Positions 32,976-42,153 of a DNA stretch of 63,083 nucleotides are shown piece by piece. Position 1 is the first letter of the stretch. The number at the start of each line of letters is the position of its first letter. The DNA comes from an uncultured Flavobacteriales bacterium (GTDB lineage Bacteria; Bacteroidota; Bacteroidia; Flavobacteriales_D; Sanyastnellaceae), in contig CALLLH010000025.1 of the NCBI GenBank assembly GCA_938082505.1, positions 1 through 63,083 on the forward strand, read 5' to 3'. The notes beneath the pieces are model-generated. The model was not told the DNA's origin and did no database searches. It was given only the letters and a program-made list of their open reading frames with translations. The position numbers and the translations under genes are program-made.

Positions 32976-35900
32976 ATGAACCGATTCACCTGCATCGCAA
33001 CGGCTTTGTTTTTTCTGGGGATGTTCCTCTCCCCGTCGGACTTCAAGGCACAGGACATTTTTGAGGACCACCCCGTCCGGCACATTGGACCGGGTACCAT
33101 GAGCGGCCGCGTGACGGCGCTCACGGTGGACCCGACGGACCGTGACATCATCTATGCGGGAACGGCGAGCGGCGGTCTTTGGCGCAGCACGTCCAGCGGC
33201 ACGACTTGGGAGCCGCTGTTCGATGACCAGGACATCCTGAGCATCGGATCTGTCGCCGTGGCGCCCTCCAACCCCGACGTGATCTGGGCGGGCACAGGCG
33301 AAGGCAACCCGCGCAACAGCCATACTTCGGGGCGCGGCATCTACCGCTCCATCGACGGTGGCACCACCTGGTCGATGATGGGCCTTGAGGACACGCGAAC
33401 CATCCACCGCATCCGCATCCACCCCACCGATCCGAAGACGGTCTACGTGGGGGCGATGGGCTCCGCCTGGGGCCCCAATCCGGAGCGGGGCGTCTTCCGC
33501 ACGCGCGATGGCGGCGAGACTTGGGACCACGTGCTGTCCATCGACGACACGACCGGTTGCGCGGAGATGATTGTGGACCCGAGCAATCCCGACAAGATTT
33601 TTGCCGCCATGTGGTCCTTCCACCGGGAGCCCTGGTTTTTCACCTCGGGTGGTGAAGGCAGCGGCTTGTACGTCACCCATGATGGGGGCGACAACTGGAC
33701 CCGCCTTGGGGAGGACGAGGGTCTGCCCGATGGCAAGCTGGGCCGCATGGGCCTCACGATGAGCCCGGCGGATCCGGACATCGTCTACGCGCTCATCGAA
33801 TCCAAGAAGACCGGTTTGTACAAGAGCACCGACGGTGGCGAGTACTTCGAATTGGTCTCCACCAAGAACATTGGCAACCGGCCCTTCTACTACGCCGAAA
33901 TCCACGCCGATCCGCAGGACCCCGACCGTTTGTTCAACCTCTACAGCATGGTGAGCGAGAGCACGGATGGGGGACGCACTTTCGAGGTCATCCTGCCCTA
34001 CAGCGGTGCCCACCCGGACCACCATGCGTGGTACCAGGATCCGGAGGATTCGGACTTCATCCTCAACGGCAACGATGGTGGGATCAACATCAGCCGCGAC
34101 GGAGGCGAGACGTGGAGCTTCGTCCATAACCTGCCCGTCGGCCAGTTCTACCACATCAACGTCGACAACGACATGCCCTACAACGTCTACGGGGGCCTGC
34201 AGGACAATGGCTCGTGGAAGGCGCCGGCCTACGTGTGGCACGGTGACGGCATCCGCAACGAGGATTGGCAGGAGATCAGCTTCGGCGACGGCTTCGATGT
34301 CGTCCCGATGCCAGGCGACCCCGACATGGCCTATTCGATGTCACAGGGCGGCAATGTCTACCGGCTGCACATTCCGACCGGCGCGATGACCTTCATCCAG
34401 CCGAACCACCCGGACAGCGTCGAGCTCCGGTACAATTGGAACGCGGCCATCGCCATCGATCCCCACAATCCCGACGGGGTGTACTTCGGCAGCCAGTTCG
34501 TGCACCACAGTGAGGACCGCGGCCAGTCGTGGAAGCTCATTTCACCCGATCTGACGACCAACGATCCCGAAAAGCAGAAGCAGACGGAAAGCGGTGGCTT
34601 GACCACGGATGCGACGAATGCGGAAAATCACACTACGCTCCTTTGCATTGCGCCACATTCACAGCGCCCCAAGGAAGTTTGGGCCTCATCGGACGATGGC
34701 CTCTTGCACCGGACCACCGACGGTGGTGCAACCTGGACGGAGATGAGCGGCCGGCTCAAGGGGTTGCCCGCCGGCAGTTGGATTCCGCAGGTGCGCATCT
34801 CTCCGCACAACCCCGATGAGGTCTATGTGGCGGCCAACAACTACCGCCGCAACGATTGGACGCCGTATCTCTATCGCACGCTCGATGGAGGGGCCAAGTG
34901 GGAGCGCATCATCGCCGATGGCGACGTGCTCGGACACGTGCAATGCGTTCTGCAGGATTCGGAGGAGCCCAGTTTGCTCTGGTGCGGTACCGAGCAGGGC
35001 CTGTGGTGGAGCCACAATGGAGGTGTATCCTGGACGCGTTGGTCAGATGGTGTGCCGGCCGTTCCGGTCCGGGACATTGTCCTGCAGGAGCGCGAGTCCG
35101 ACCTCGTGCTCGGTACGTTTGGTCGTGGGGTGTACATCATCGATGCCCTCGAAGTGGTGCGGGCCTTTGTGGCGGCCGGTGCTGACGAGGAGTTCGGTGG
35201 AGCGGCCTGCACGATGTTCCCCTCTGATCCAGGTGTCATGGCGGAATGGCGGCGACCAGCAGGGGAGCGGTTCCCGGCCAATGGATACTGGTCCGGCGAC
35301 AACAAGGGCCGCGGAGCCCGGGTGCATTGTCATTTCAATGAAGACAGCCTCGATGCCGTTGGCAAGGGGCAGACTTTCCTGTTGCACGTGTTGGATGCGG
35401 CAGGGGATACGGTGAGGACGATGGAGCCCGAGCCTGAGGCGGGCATGGACATGCTGCGCTGGGACATGCGGGGGACCGGGGCCTTCTGGCCATCACGGCG
35501 CAAACGCGACAAGGATGCCCGCCCCGGTGGAGGATTCCCTGTGGAGCCGGGCACTTACACGATGGTGCTCACCTTGGAGGGAGATTCAACCACCATTGAA
35601 TGGGGGAGGACGGAAGTACAGGTGATGCTCGATCCGCGGCGATCCGCAACGGCTGAGGTGCGTTCCGCCCAGCGGACCCATATGAACGAGGTGTATGCCG
35701 TAGTGGGTCGTGCGGATGCCGTCTACGAGGAACTCAAGCGCATGCGCAGGGCAGGCGATGCGGTTTCGGACCGCATGCGGCACGTCAAGCGTTCCTTGGC
35801 CGATGGGGATACGACCTACAAGCCCATCAAGACCTTGGTGGATTCATTGGAAGGCGAATGGACGGCCCTCGATGAGCGTTACTTCACCCCGGAAGACTTC

Positions 35901-36131
35901 AACGGTTATGACGCGGTCGTGCGCATCCAGGATCGCTTGTGGCACGCGATGAGCTACGCCGATGGTGGCTTGGCGGCGCCGGGGACCAATGCGATGGACG
36001 CCCTCAAGGCGCTGGACCGCGCGGTCAAGGATGCCGAGGACCACCTCGCCCGCATCCGCGAGGTGTTCGCAGCATGGCGCACCGAAGTCGAGGCCGTCGA
36101 CTGGCCCCTCTTCGGCGAATTCGAGGAGTGA
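32976..36131 (+). CDS. BNR/VPS10-type beta-propeller exported protein
   Basis: A 1051-residue secreted protein. A signal peptide (FTCIATALFFLGMFLSPS) is followed by two large propellers built from BNR/Asp-box repeats of the S-x-DGG-x-TW kind (for example YRSIDGGTTW, FRTRDGGETW, YVTHDGGDNW, HRTTDGGATW). The protein opens with RHIGPGTMSGRVTAL, typical of the sortilin/VPS10-like group common in Bacteroidota. From about residue 870 a Lys/Arg- and Glu-rich helical domain ends the protein. There is no T9SS sorting domain. Asp-box propellers can be sialidases, but the catalytic residues of those are not evident; many members lack known activity, and some cluster with peptidases. The 3' end is overlapped by a broken antisense frame. 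Confidence 0.8.
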   Translation: MNRFTCIATALFFLGMFLSPSDFKAQDIFEDHPVRHIGPGTMSGRVTALTVDPTDRDIIYAGTASGGLWRSTSSGTTWEPLFDDQDILSIGSVAVAPSNPDVIWAGTGEGNPRNSHTSGRGIYRSIDGGTTWSMMGLEDTRTIHRIRIHPTDPKTVYVGAMGSAWGPNPERGVFRTRDGGETWDHVLSIDDTTGCAEMIVDPSNPDKIFAAMWSFHREPWFFTSGGEGSGLYVTHDGGDNWTRLGEDEGLPDGKLGRMGLTMSPADPDIVYALIESKKTGLYKSTDGGEYFELVSTKNIGNRPFYYAEIHADPQDPDRLFNLYSMVSESTDGGRTFEVILPYSGAHPDHHAWYQDPEDSDFILNGNDGGINISRDGGETWSFVHNLPVGQFYHINVDNDMPYNVYGGLQDNGSWKAPAYVWHGDGIRNEDWQEISFGDGFDVVPMPGDPDMAYSMSQGGNVYRLHIPTGAMTFIQPNHPDSVELRYNWNAAIAIDPHNPDGVYFGSQFVHHSEDRGQSWKLISPDLTTNDPEKQKQTESGGLTTDATNAENHTTLLCIAPHSQRPKEVWASSDDGLLHRTTDGGATWTEMSGRLKGLPAGSWIPQVRISPHNPDEVYVAANNYRRNDWTPYLYRTLDGGAKWERIIADGDVLGHVQCVLQDSEEPSLLWCGTEQGLWWSHNGGVSWTRWSDGVPAVPVRDIVLQERESDLVLGTFGRGVYIIDALEVVRAFVAAGADEEFGGAACTMFPSDPGVMAEWRRPAGERFPANGYWSGDNKGRGARVHCHFNEDSLDAVGKGQTFLLHVLDAAGDTVRTMEPEPEAGMDMLRWDMRGTGAFWPSRRKRDKDARPGGGFPVEPGTYTMVLTLEGDSTTIEWGRTEVQVMLDPRRSATAEVRSAQRTHMNEVYAVVGRADAVYEELKRMRRAGDAVSDRMRHVKRSLADGDTTYKPIKTLVDSLEGEWTALDERYFTPEDFNGYDAVVRIQDRLWHAMSYADGGLAAPGTNAMDALKALDRAVKDAEDHLARIREVFAAWRTEVEAVDWPLFGEFEE

Positions 36132-36592
36132 GGCACTGTCTCCATTTGGTGGAGGACATGATCACCTTTCGTCTTCAGTCCACGATCAAACCAGGTGATG
36201 TTCCCACCGTTGGGGCCTTCGTAAGGGATGGTGACCGTCTCTCCCGGGCAAATGACCAGCGGGCCAGATGGAATGAGGGAGGGGTTGGGGTTGGGGCCCT
36301 GAGGCCAGACGGGTTTCTTGAACAGGCTTCCCCATTGTCCATCCACGCCTTTGACGCGAACATTGAAAAGGATGGGCCCGGCAGAAATGGTCCAGTCGAG
36401 TGACGTCCTCAGGAGGGATTCGACACCGGAATCGAACGCCCCGTCCTCAGCCAGGAAAGGCGTCCCATTCCCCTCTCCGGGATCGAACACGCCGAAGAAG
36501 TACTCCGCTTGGGTAACGGTGGGTGAGGACCATTGCGCGTGCGCCACAGTCCCGAACAGCACCATCACCAGTAAGGTGATGCGGGATTCCAT
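36132..36592 (-). pseudogene. 5' fragment of a secreted T9SS-type cargo gene
   Basis: The frame opens with a good signal peptide (ITLLVMVLFGTVAHAQ) and about 115 residues that read like the N terminus of large Bacteroidota surface proteins (QAEYFFGVFDPGEGNGTPF near residue 28; CPGETVTIPYEGPNG near 115). After about residue 136 (base 36185) the resemblance stops; the frame then runs into the antisense of the BNR gene and ends at 35954 with Arg/Ser-rich shadow sequence. The rest of the expected gene, including any sorting domain, is missing. It is most simply the remnant of a deletion, although a short functional product cannot be excluded. Confidence 0.55.
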
Positions 36593-36819
36593 GAATCAGT
36601 GGCCAATGCGTGGGGAAGGAGAAGCTGAGGCTCGCTGTACGTTCCGGGTGCGATGATGATGCGGTCGTTGATGTCCGACGCAGCTACTGCGGACGAGATG
36701 GAGTTGAACGTGGTGGTTCCATTTCCCGAAGACAAAGTGTTGTCGACGAAACGGTCGGTGGCCATGACGCACACAGGAATGGCCAGTAGAGAGCCAGCAA
36801 GCAGCAGAAGGTTCTTCAT
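36565..36819 (-). pseudogene. 5' fragment of a beta-helix-type secreted protein gene
   Basis: 84 codons: a signal peptide (KNLLLLAGSLLAIPVCVMA), then DRFVDNTLSSGNGTTTF and ASDINDRIIIAPGTYSE, which is how right-handed beta-helix (pectate-lyase-like) surface proteins begin. After about residue 65 (base 36625) the sequence loses this character and stops at 36565, overlapping the next fragment by 28 bases. A TTGATTTG box lies five bases before its ATG, so it may still be transcribed. Probably a truncated gene. Confidence 0.55.
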
Positions 36820-36900
36820 ATTGGCAAATCAAGAGGTCCAGCCTCTCGGGTGCAACAGCTGAGCGATCAGGCTGCCCCAGGAAGCTGAATCTTCCGAGAA

Positions 36901-37536
36901 TCAGTTGCCGCGGAGGCTCCAGCCGATGCCGAAGTGGAGGGTGACGTTGCGGACGCGGGGTCCGAATGGGGTGCCGCCGAGCGCTGGTCCGTCCTTCTTG
37001 AGGCTCAGTGCGCTGCCCGAGATGCGGGCTTGGAAGAAGGCGGACTCGCCGATGGGCGTCCGGGCGTAGGCCTGTCCGCCGACGTCCCAGGTGTTGAGGT
37101 CGTCCTCGAGGCTGCTGGAGGTGTCGGATACCCGTTGCCATTTTTCGGCCTTGATCATGCGGCCGAGGTAGGGCCCGAATCCGACCTGGTAGTCCCCGAG
37201 GTTGATGTCGAGCAGGAGCGGGATGTCGATGTAGTTCATGCGGAGTTCGATGGTCGTGGTGCCCAATTCAGGATCGCCTCCGCGGCGGCTGCCTTTCTCG
37301 GCGTAGTGCATCTCCAGTCGGATGCCCCAGTAGTTGTCGGGGTTGCGGACGTCAATGAAGGCCCCTCCGGACAGGCCGAGCTTGTTGAACCCTGTGTAGT
37401 CGTCGCCCTGCACCTGGCTGGCATTGAAGCCGGCCACCGGTCCTCCATCGAACCGCAGTATCTGGGCCTGGCCCGCAGTGCTGAGCAACAGTCCGATGCC
37501 CAATCCAACAGCAAGGGTGGTGTGGCGGATCGTCAT
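36901..37536 (-). CDS. PorT-like outer-membrane beta-barrel protein
   Basis: A 211-residue protein with a signal peptide (LAVGLGIGLLLSTAGQA) followed by the eight-strand porin-type outer-membrane barrel of the PorT/OMP_b-brl_2 family: GPVAGFNASQVQGDDYTGFNKLGLSGGAF is the usual first hairpin, seen as separate strands, with RLEMHYAEKGSR, YIDIPLLLDINLG and the terminal LHFGIGWSLRGN. It is the last gene of the TlpA-DUF6029-Omp28 operon, overlapping the Omp28-like gene by four bases. It is probably not the T9SS component PorT itself, which is usually longer; the family has many unassigned paralogues. Confidence 0.82.
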   Translation of the reverse strand: MTIRHTTLAVGLGIGLLLSTAGQAQILRFDGGPVAGFNASQVQGDDYTGFNKLGLSGGAFIDVRNPDNYWGIRLEMHYAEKGSRRGGDPELGTTTIELRMNYIDIPLLLDINLGDYQVGFGPYLGRMIKAEKWQRVSDTSSSLEDDLNTWDVGGQAYARTPIGESAFFQARISGSALSLKKDGPALGGTPFGPRVRNVTLHFGIGWSLRGN

Positions 37537-38393
37537 GGGTTGATGGGCAGGTCGAGGCTATTCAGGACCTCGCCATCGGCGTTCGAAAGGATGGCCAGGA
37601 TGTGGCTGTTCTCCAGTGCCCACGCGTCTTCCCAAGCGAGGGTGTAATCGAGTTGGATGGTGCTTCCCGCTGCCGGATCCGTGGCGATGACGAGGCCTTC
37701 CGCCCCGCTGAGGCTTCCCCGCAGCAAGTGGTTGTGTTCGAAGTCCTCGATCACCTCGGGGCTGCTGCCGTAGTCCAGCTGGGCGGCGACAAGGTGGCTC
37801 TCGCTGATGAGCAGGGCGAGGCGCACTTCTCCCGGAATGGCATCTGCAAAGGTCACATGGGTGTGCAGGTGGACGTTGCCCGGTGCGTCGGGGTCCGGGA
37901 TGGCGACACCCTGGAGGTGGGCAGAAGGCGTGAGGGCCAGTTCCGCACCCACGACTGTGGTCCAGTTGTTGGGCGATACGATTTCCGCAGGGCCACCGCG
38001 ACGGTTGACACGGCCGATGGGGTTGACCTGGAAGGCCAATTGGTCCCAATAGACGTAGGCCTCCTCATTGGTCCAGTCCGTGTCGAAGGGAGCATCGCTG
38101 ACGGCGGCCAAGGAGCCTGCGTGGATGGCGAGCACATGGACGAGGCCCTCATGCTCCGCTTCGAGCTGGGCGGCCAGGGCGCCGGCGGGGGGACAATTGC
38201 CGCATTGGTGGGCCGTGAAGTCCTCGAGCAGCACGTGCTGGGGTCCGTTGGTCATCGCGTCGAAGGTGGGTGGTTCGGCGGCACCCTGGTAGTTGATGGT
38301 GAGCGGGACGACGGGGTCCTCGATGACATCGCATCCGCTGGCGAGCAGCAGGACGAAGCCGAACAATCCGAGGAGTCTGGAGTGGAGTTTCAT
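37533..38393 (-). CDS. Omp28-related lipoprotein with a thioredoxin-like CxxC site
   Basis: 286 residues with a lipoprotein signal (LFGFVLLLASGC). The Omp28 family core is seen in LLEDFTAHQCGNCPPAGALAAQL (residues about 55-77), a thioredoxin-fold start with the CGNC pair, then VHVLAIHAGSLA and a C-terminal beta domain with EDFEHNHLLRG. Omp28 proteins are outer-membrane lipoproteins of unknown function in Porphyromonas and relatives. It sits two bases after the DUF6029 gene and overlaps the PorT-like gene, in an operon that also encodes a TlpA-like thiol oxidoreductase, which supports a redox-related role. Confidence 0.88.
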   Translation of the reverse strand: MKLHSRLLGLFGFVLLLASGCDVIEDPVVPLTINYQGAAEPPTFDAMTNGPQHVLLEDFTAHQCGNCPPAGALAAQLEAEHEGLVHVLAIHAGSLAAVSDAPFDTDWTNEEAYVYWDQLAFQVNPIGRVNRRGGPAEIVSPNNWTTVVGAELALTPSAHLQGVAIPDPDAPGNVHLHTHVTFADAIPGEVRLALLISESHLVAAQLDYGSSPEVIEDFEHNHLLRGSLSGAEGLVIATDPAAGSTIQLDYTLAWEDAWALENSHILAILSNADGEVLNSLDLPINP

Positions 38394-38395
38394 GG

Positions 38396-40111
38396 TCAGA
38401 AGCTGCTCGTGAAGGTGATCTCAAAGCCGTTGGAGGCGGGGACGGCCCGGCAGACGCCACCGATGCAGAAAATGCCTTCGCGGCGCTTGCCATAGCCGAT
38501 GGAGAGTCGGTGGGCACCCTCGATCCGGCCGACGGTTCCGTACAGGTAGTGAACGCGCTGGTCGGGGCTGGGGTTGCCGAAATTGTATTGGTCGAGTACG
38601 GAAAAGAACCAATGCGGGCTGACGGAGTACTCTGCGAGCACCGTGGCCCAGTCCCCCTTGTCCTGTTTGACCTCTTTCATCTCACCGTCCACTTCCTTCA
38701 TGTCCGTGCCGGTGAACAAGGCCTGGACTTCCGTGCGCAGGCTGTGGCCCTTCTTGATGCGGACCTGTGTCTCCACCACGTGAACGTTGGCGTTCACGAT
38801 GCCCTTGTAGTCGGTGGTGACCGGCGTGGCGAGGGTATTGAAGTCGAAATGGAAGAAGGCGTACTTGGCCTTGAAGCCCTTCGAGAATTTGCGGCTGATG
38901 TCGAAGTTGATGTCGCGGATGAAGAGTTCGCTGCCCGCTTTCCAGCTGTTCCGTCGATAACCGTTCACAGCGCCCTCCACCCCGCTGAGGTTGGTGGTGT
39001 CGAGGCTGCTCGCCGTGGCGTATTGGAAGCTGATCTTGGTGCCGTATTTGCCGCCGAGCTTGCTGTTCTTCGGGACCGTGTAGAAGACTTCCGCGGACCA
39101 TCCGACCTCGCCCTGGACGACGGTCGCATAGGGATAGAGCGTGGCTGCAAGGTTGTAGGTATGCTGCTTGGTGATCGCCGGGATGTAGTTGACCGGCAGA
39201 TCGAACAGCTGGAGGTTCCGGTCGGAACGGAATTGCATGTTGTCGACCCCCTTGAATCCGACATTGATGCCCAGGCCCTTGGTGGACCATCCCGCATTGA
39301 GGAGAAAGCCCTCTCCATCGCGGTAGGTATATCCGTTGTCCGCATTGGGGTCGTTGATCTTGCGCACGTATTCTCCCATCAATTGGAAGCCGCCTTTCTG
39401 CAACTGTGCTCGGTAGCCCCATGCGCCGACATTCTGTGGGAGCTCCAGTACGAGTGTGTCCTTGGAGATGGTGCTGCCGGCTTGGAAGCGGCTGACAAAG
39501 CTCGCTCCGAGTGTGACGCGCGTGCTCCCCGCCGCCCAACGCTCGAAGGCGTCGTTGAGGTTGATTTCCCCATCAAAAGCGCGCACGATGCCCGGGCTGT
39601 TGATCAGGCGGGAGTCAAAATCGAACCTCTGCTTTCCGACCAGTCCCTTGAGGGTCATCCCCTGTATCGGTCGAAGGGTCAGGCGGAATCCGTCCAGGGC
39701 GTTGTCGATGCCCAGTTGGCGCTCTTCATAGGCGCGCAGGACAAGGCCAGAGCCGAACTGTTCGTAGAAGTTGCCGATGGTGACCTCGAAGTTCTCCTTG
39801 GCATAATTCGCGTAGCGGTATCCAATGCCCGAACCGCGGAATCTTCCGGGATAGCCGAGGATGGGGTCGAGATAGCTTTCGTAACGCATGCCGGCGGAAA
39901 AGTCGCCGCGTGTGTAAATGAGATTGCCGAACGCATTGAACCCTGTCTTGCCCGGTGGAACCTGCGCGCCGATGAGGGAGTCTTCCTGATAGGTCTGGAA
40001 TAGGAGCTGGACATTGCCGGTAACAGAACCGACCGGATCATCGTCCTGTCCGAGCAGCGGTTGGGCAAAAAATGGAGCCAGGAGCAGAGCCTGGAGCACG
40101 AGACGCTTCAT
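38396..40111 (-). CDS. DUF6029 outer-membrane protein
   Basis: A 571-residue exported protein (signal LVLQALLLAPFFAQPLLG). The sequence is dominated by amphipathic beta strands of a large outer-membrane barrel; the segments GNLIYTRGDFSAGMRYESYLDP and GSGIGYRYANYAKENFEVTIGNFYEQFGSGLVLR, seen in adjacent strands near residues 60-125, identify the DUF6029 family of Bacteroidota. No function is assigned to it. It overlaps the TlpA-like gene by four bases and is two bases from the Omp28-like gene, so all three are made together. Confidence 0.85.
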   Translation of the reverse strand: MKRLVLQALLLAPFFAQPLLGQDDDPVGSVTGNVQLLFQTYQEDSLIGAQVPPGKTGFNAFGNLIYTRGDFSAGMRYESYLDPILGYPGRFRGSGIGYRYANYAKENFEVTIGNFYEQFGSGLVLRAYEERQLGIDNALDGFRLTLRPIQGMTLKGLVGKQRFDFDSRLINSPGIVRAFDGEINLNDAFERWAAGSTRVTLGASFVSRFQAGSTISKDTLVLELPQNVGAWGYRAQLQKGGFQLMGEYVRKINDPNADNGYTYRDGEGFLLNAGWSTKGLGINVGFKGVDNMQFRSDRNLQLFDLPVNYIPAITKQHTYNLAATLYPYATVVQGEVGWSAEVFYTVPKNSKLGGKYGTKISFQYATASSLDTTNLSGVEGAVNGYRRNSWKAGSELFIRDINFDISRKFSKGFKAKYAFFHFDFNTLATPVTTDYKGIVNANVHVVETQVRIKKGHSLRTEVQALFTGTDMKEVDGEMKEVKQDKGDWATVLAEYSVSPHWFFSVLDQYNFGNPSPDQRVHYLYGTVGRIEGAHRLSIGYGKRREGIFCIGGVCRAVPASNGFEITFTSSF

Positions 40112-40602
40112 TCTGCTCCGAGCTTCAACAGTTCCTCGTACAGCTCATCTTCGTCGCCGTCCGCATAGTTGTTGTGTTGCCAGACCACATTGCCCTCCGC
40201 ATTCACGAGAAAGGTATGCGGGACATTGTTGACCTGCATGGCGCGAGCGAACGCTTTGTTGGGATCGAGCAGGATGGTGTAATCCCATCCCACACTGTTC
40301 ACGTAGGGCTTGACCCGCATCATGCTGCGGGGGTCGTCAATGGAGACAGCGACGATTTCCACGCCGGTCTCCTCCTGCCAATCGGTGTAGAGATCGGCGT
40401 AGTTGTTGAGTTCCCTCTTGCAGGGGCTGCACCAGGTGGCCCAGAAACAGAAGAGTACCGGTCCATCGGCCTCATCCACCAGAGCGCGGGTGTCCACCGT
40501 CAGGTCTCCGAGGTCTTTGAGTTCGATGGAAGGTATGTCTTGGGCCAATGCGGAAGTCAGGCAACAGGCAGACAAAGACAGCAGGGTGAAATATCGGATC
40601 AT
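40108..40602 (-). CDS. TlpA/ResA-like periplasmic thiol-disulfide oxidoreductase
   Basis: 164 residues with a signal peptide (YFTLLSLSACCLTSALA) and a single thioredoxin-fold domain of the AhpC/TSA-Redoxin type. The active site is WATWCSPCKREL (about residue 53-64), with the cis-proline loop in VNNVPHTFLVNAEG. Such enzymes reduce disulfides outside the cytoplasm, for instance in cytochrome c assembly. Here it is the first gene of an operon with DUF6029, Omp28-like and PorT-like genes, which suggests partners in the outer membrane or periplasm. Confidence 0.9.
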   Translation of the reverse strand: MIRYFTLLSLSACCLTSALAQDIPSIELKDLGDLTVDTRALVDEADGPVLFCFWATWCSPCKRELNNYADLYTDWQEETGVEIVAVSIDDPRSMMRVKPYVNSVGWDYTILLDPNKAFARAMQVNNVPHTFLVNAEGNVVWQHNNYADGDEDELYEELLKLGAE

Positions 40603-40623
40603 GTTCGTTCAAGCAGGTTCTGC

Positions 40624-40663
40624 AAGAAAAGAAAGACCGATGAGGCGGGGCCCCATCGGTCTT
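40624..40663 (-). terminator. Intrinsic terminator of the thioredoxin-fold cargo gene
   Basis: A ten-base stem (40633-40642 with 40654-40663) is followed on the minus strand by a TCTTTTCTT tract, 23 bases after the stop of the gene at 40687. Confidence 0.85.
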
Positions 40664-40686
40664 CCAAAAAACGATATCGAGAAGAA

Positions 40687-42153
40687 TTACTTCTTCGTGA
40701 CGCGCAGGGTGGTGGCGGTATCACCGGCGGTCAAGGTGACCAGGTAGATGCCTGAATCCACTCCCGCAAGGTCAAGCTGCACGCGGCTGTTGCCTGCGGA
40801 CATCGTGCCCATATCCTGAGAGAGCACGCGCTGTCCGAGCAGGTTTACCACGTCGAGGCGCACTTCTTCGGAGCCTGCGAGGCTCAAGTCGACCCAAGCC
40901 ACGTTCTCTACCGGATTGGGGTAAACGTTGAAGGAGGTCTCTGCGACTTGCTCGTCGAGGCCAACGACAGTCTGCACGTCGGCGGCAGCACTCTCCTCGG
41001 CGAAGTTGTAGCTGCCATTGTAGCTGTACACGTAGCTCGCTGTGGTCAAGTCGTCATTGACGGTCGTCACGTAGCAAGCACCATCCACACTGCCCCACTG
41101 GCTTCCGAAGATGCCGTCACCGTAGGTATCGGTGATGGTGAAGGTGTAGCAACCGGTGCTGGGCACACCGACGTACTCCTCATAGGTGGTGGTGTTGGCG
41201 TATGTTCCTGCGGTGACATCTGCCACAACGGTGCCACTGCCGTCCCTGATTTCCCAGCCGGTCTCCTCACCCCAGCCATCGGTTTCGATGTAGACGTAGA
41301 AGAGGGTCGTTCCGGGGCTGGCACCTTCAACGCTGGCGGCCACGACGTCGTTGTCGGAGTTCTCGTCACCGCTCGTGATGCGGATCTCGAACTCGGTGCT
41401 GCCGCTGAACTGGTGGCTGCCCATCTGCACGTCCTCGATTTCGTACGTGTCGAGGTTTCCACTCCAGTTGTAGCTCATGACGCTGTTGCCGCCGACGAAC
41501 ATCTCCAACGTGGCGCTGGTGAGGTTGTCAAGGCCGAGGTTCATCATCTGCACGCTGATGGCCGAGGGGCTGTTGCTGCAGCTGATGGTCTCGCCCGTGT
41601 AGCTCAGAACGGCCGCATCGTTGGCCTGTGTAGCTGCGGCGCAGTCATTGGCGAACAGAATGGCGGCATGGTCATCTGCGCTGATCTGGCTGCTCTCGAC
41701 GAGCATGCGGTTCGGGCAGATCGTGTAGATGGTTGGATAGTAAGCACCATCGTAATCGTCGAAGATGCTTCCTCCGTCATCGATGATCGGGTAGCCCGTT
41801 CCTTCGATCCAATTGCCTTGGGTGGCACCACCTGTTCCCTCAAGGTCTTCGGGGGTCGTGGTGTCGTCTGCTTCGATGAAGAAAACGTATACCTCGTCCG
41901 TTCCGTCGGGCCCGTAGGTTTCCCAGATGTCCTCCAGTGCACCCGTGTTGTGGTAGCTCCAGCAGGGGCCGCACCAGGTGGCGGAGAAGTCGATGATGAC
42001 CTTCTTGCCTTCGTCGAGGAGATCGTAGAGGTTGTGCTCTACTCCATTGATGTCTGCAGCGGTCCAGTCGGGAGCAATGCTTCCGTCAGGCAATTGAGCG
42101 GCAGCGGAGAAACTGATAAAGAGCGCAACAAGCGCGGTGTAAAAGTGCTTCAT
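40687..42153 (-). CDS. T9SS cargo protein with thioredoxin-fold domain
   Basis: 488 residues. Signal peptide (FYTALVALFISFSAAAQ), a thioredoxin-like domain (about 25-170) with the active site FSATWCGPCWSYHN, a middle region of adhesion-like beta domains (about 175-390, with DGWGEETGWEIRDGSG and FTITDTYGDGIFG repeats), and a C-terminal type A sorting domain (FNVYPNPVENVAWV to SGIYLVTLTAGDTATTLRVTKK, read as separate motifs). The sorting domain sends it across the outer membrane by T9SS to the cell surface. The upstream region has a TATATTTA box (42202-42209) and the gene has its own terminator. Substrate unknown. Confidence 0.9.
   Translation of the reverse strand: MKHFYTALVALFISFSAAAQLPDGSIAPDWTAADINGVEHNLYDLLDEGKKVIIDFSATWCGPCWSYHNTGALEDIWETYGPDGTDEVYVFFIEADDTTTPEDLEGTGGATQGNWIEGTGYPIIDDGGSIFDDYDGAYYPTIYTICPNRMLVESSQISADDHAAILFANDCAAATQANDAAVLSYTGETISCSNSPSAISVQMMNLGLDNLTSATLEMFVGGNSVMSYNWSGNLDTYEIEDVQMGSHQFSGSTEFEIRITSGDENSDNDVVAASVEGASPGTTLFYVYIETDGWGEETGWEIRDGSGTVVADVTAGTYANTTTYEEYVGVPSTGCYTFTITDTYGDGIFGSQWGSVDGACYVTTVNDDLTTASYVYSYNGSYNFAEESAAADVQTVVGLDEQVAETSFNVYPNPVENVAWVDLSLAGSEEVRLDVVNLLGQRVLSQDMGTMSAGNSRVQLDLAGVDSGIYLVTLTAGDTATTLRVTKK

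Noticed and set aside
32976..36131. BNR protein as a sialidase
   Set aside because: Asp-box repeats are present, but the arginine triad and catalytic Tyr/Glu arrangement of sialidases could not be recognised; VPS10-like propellers share the repeats.
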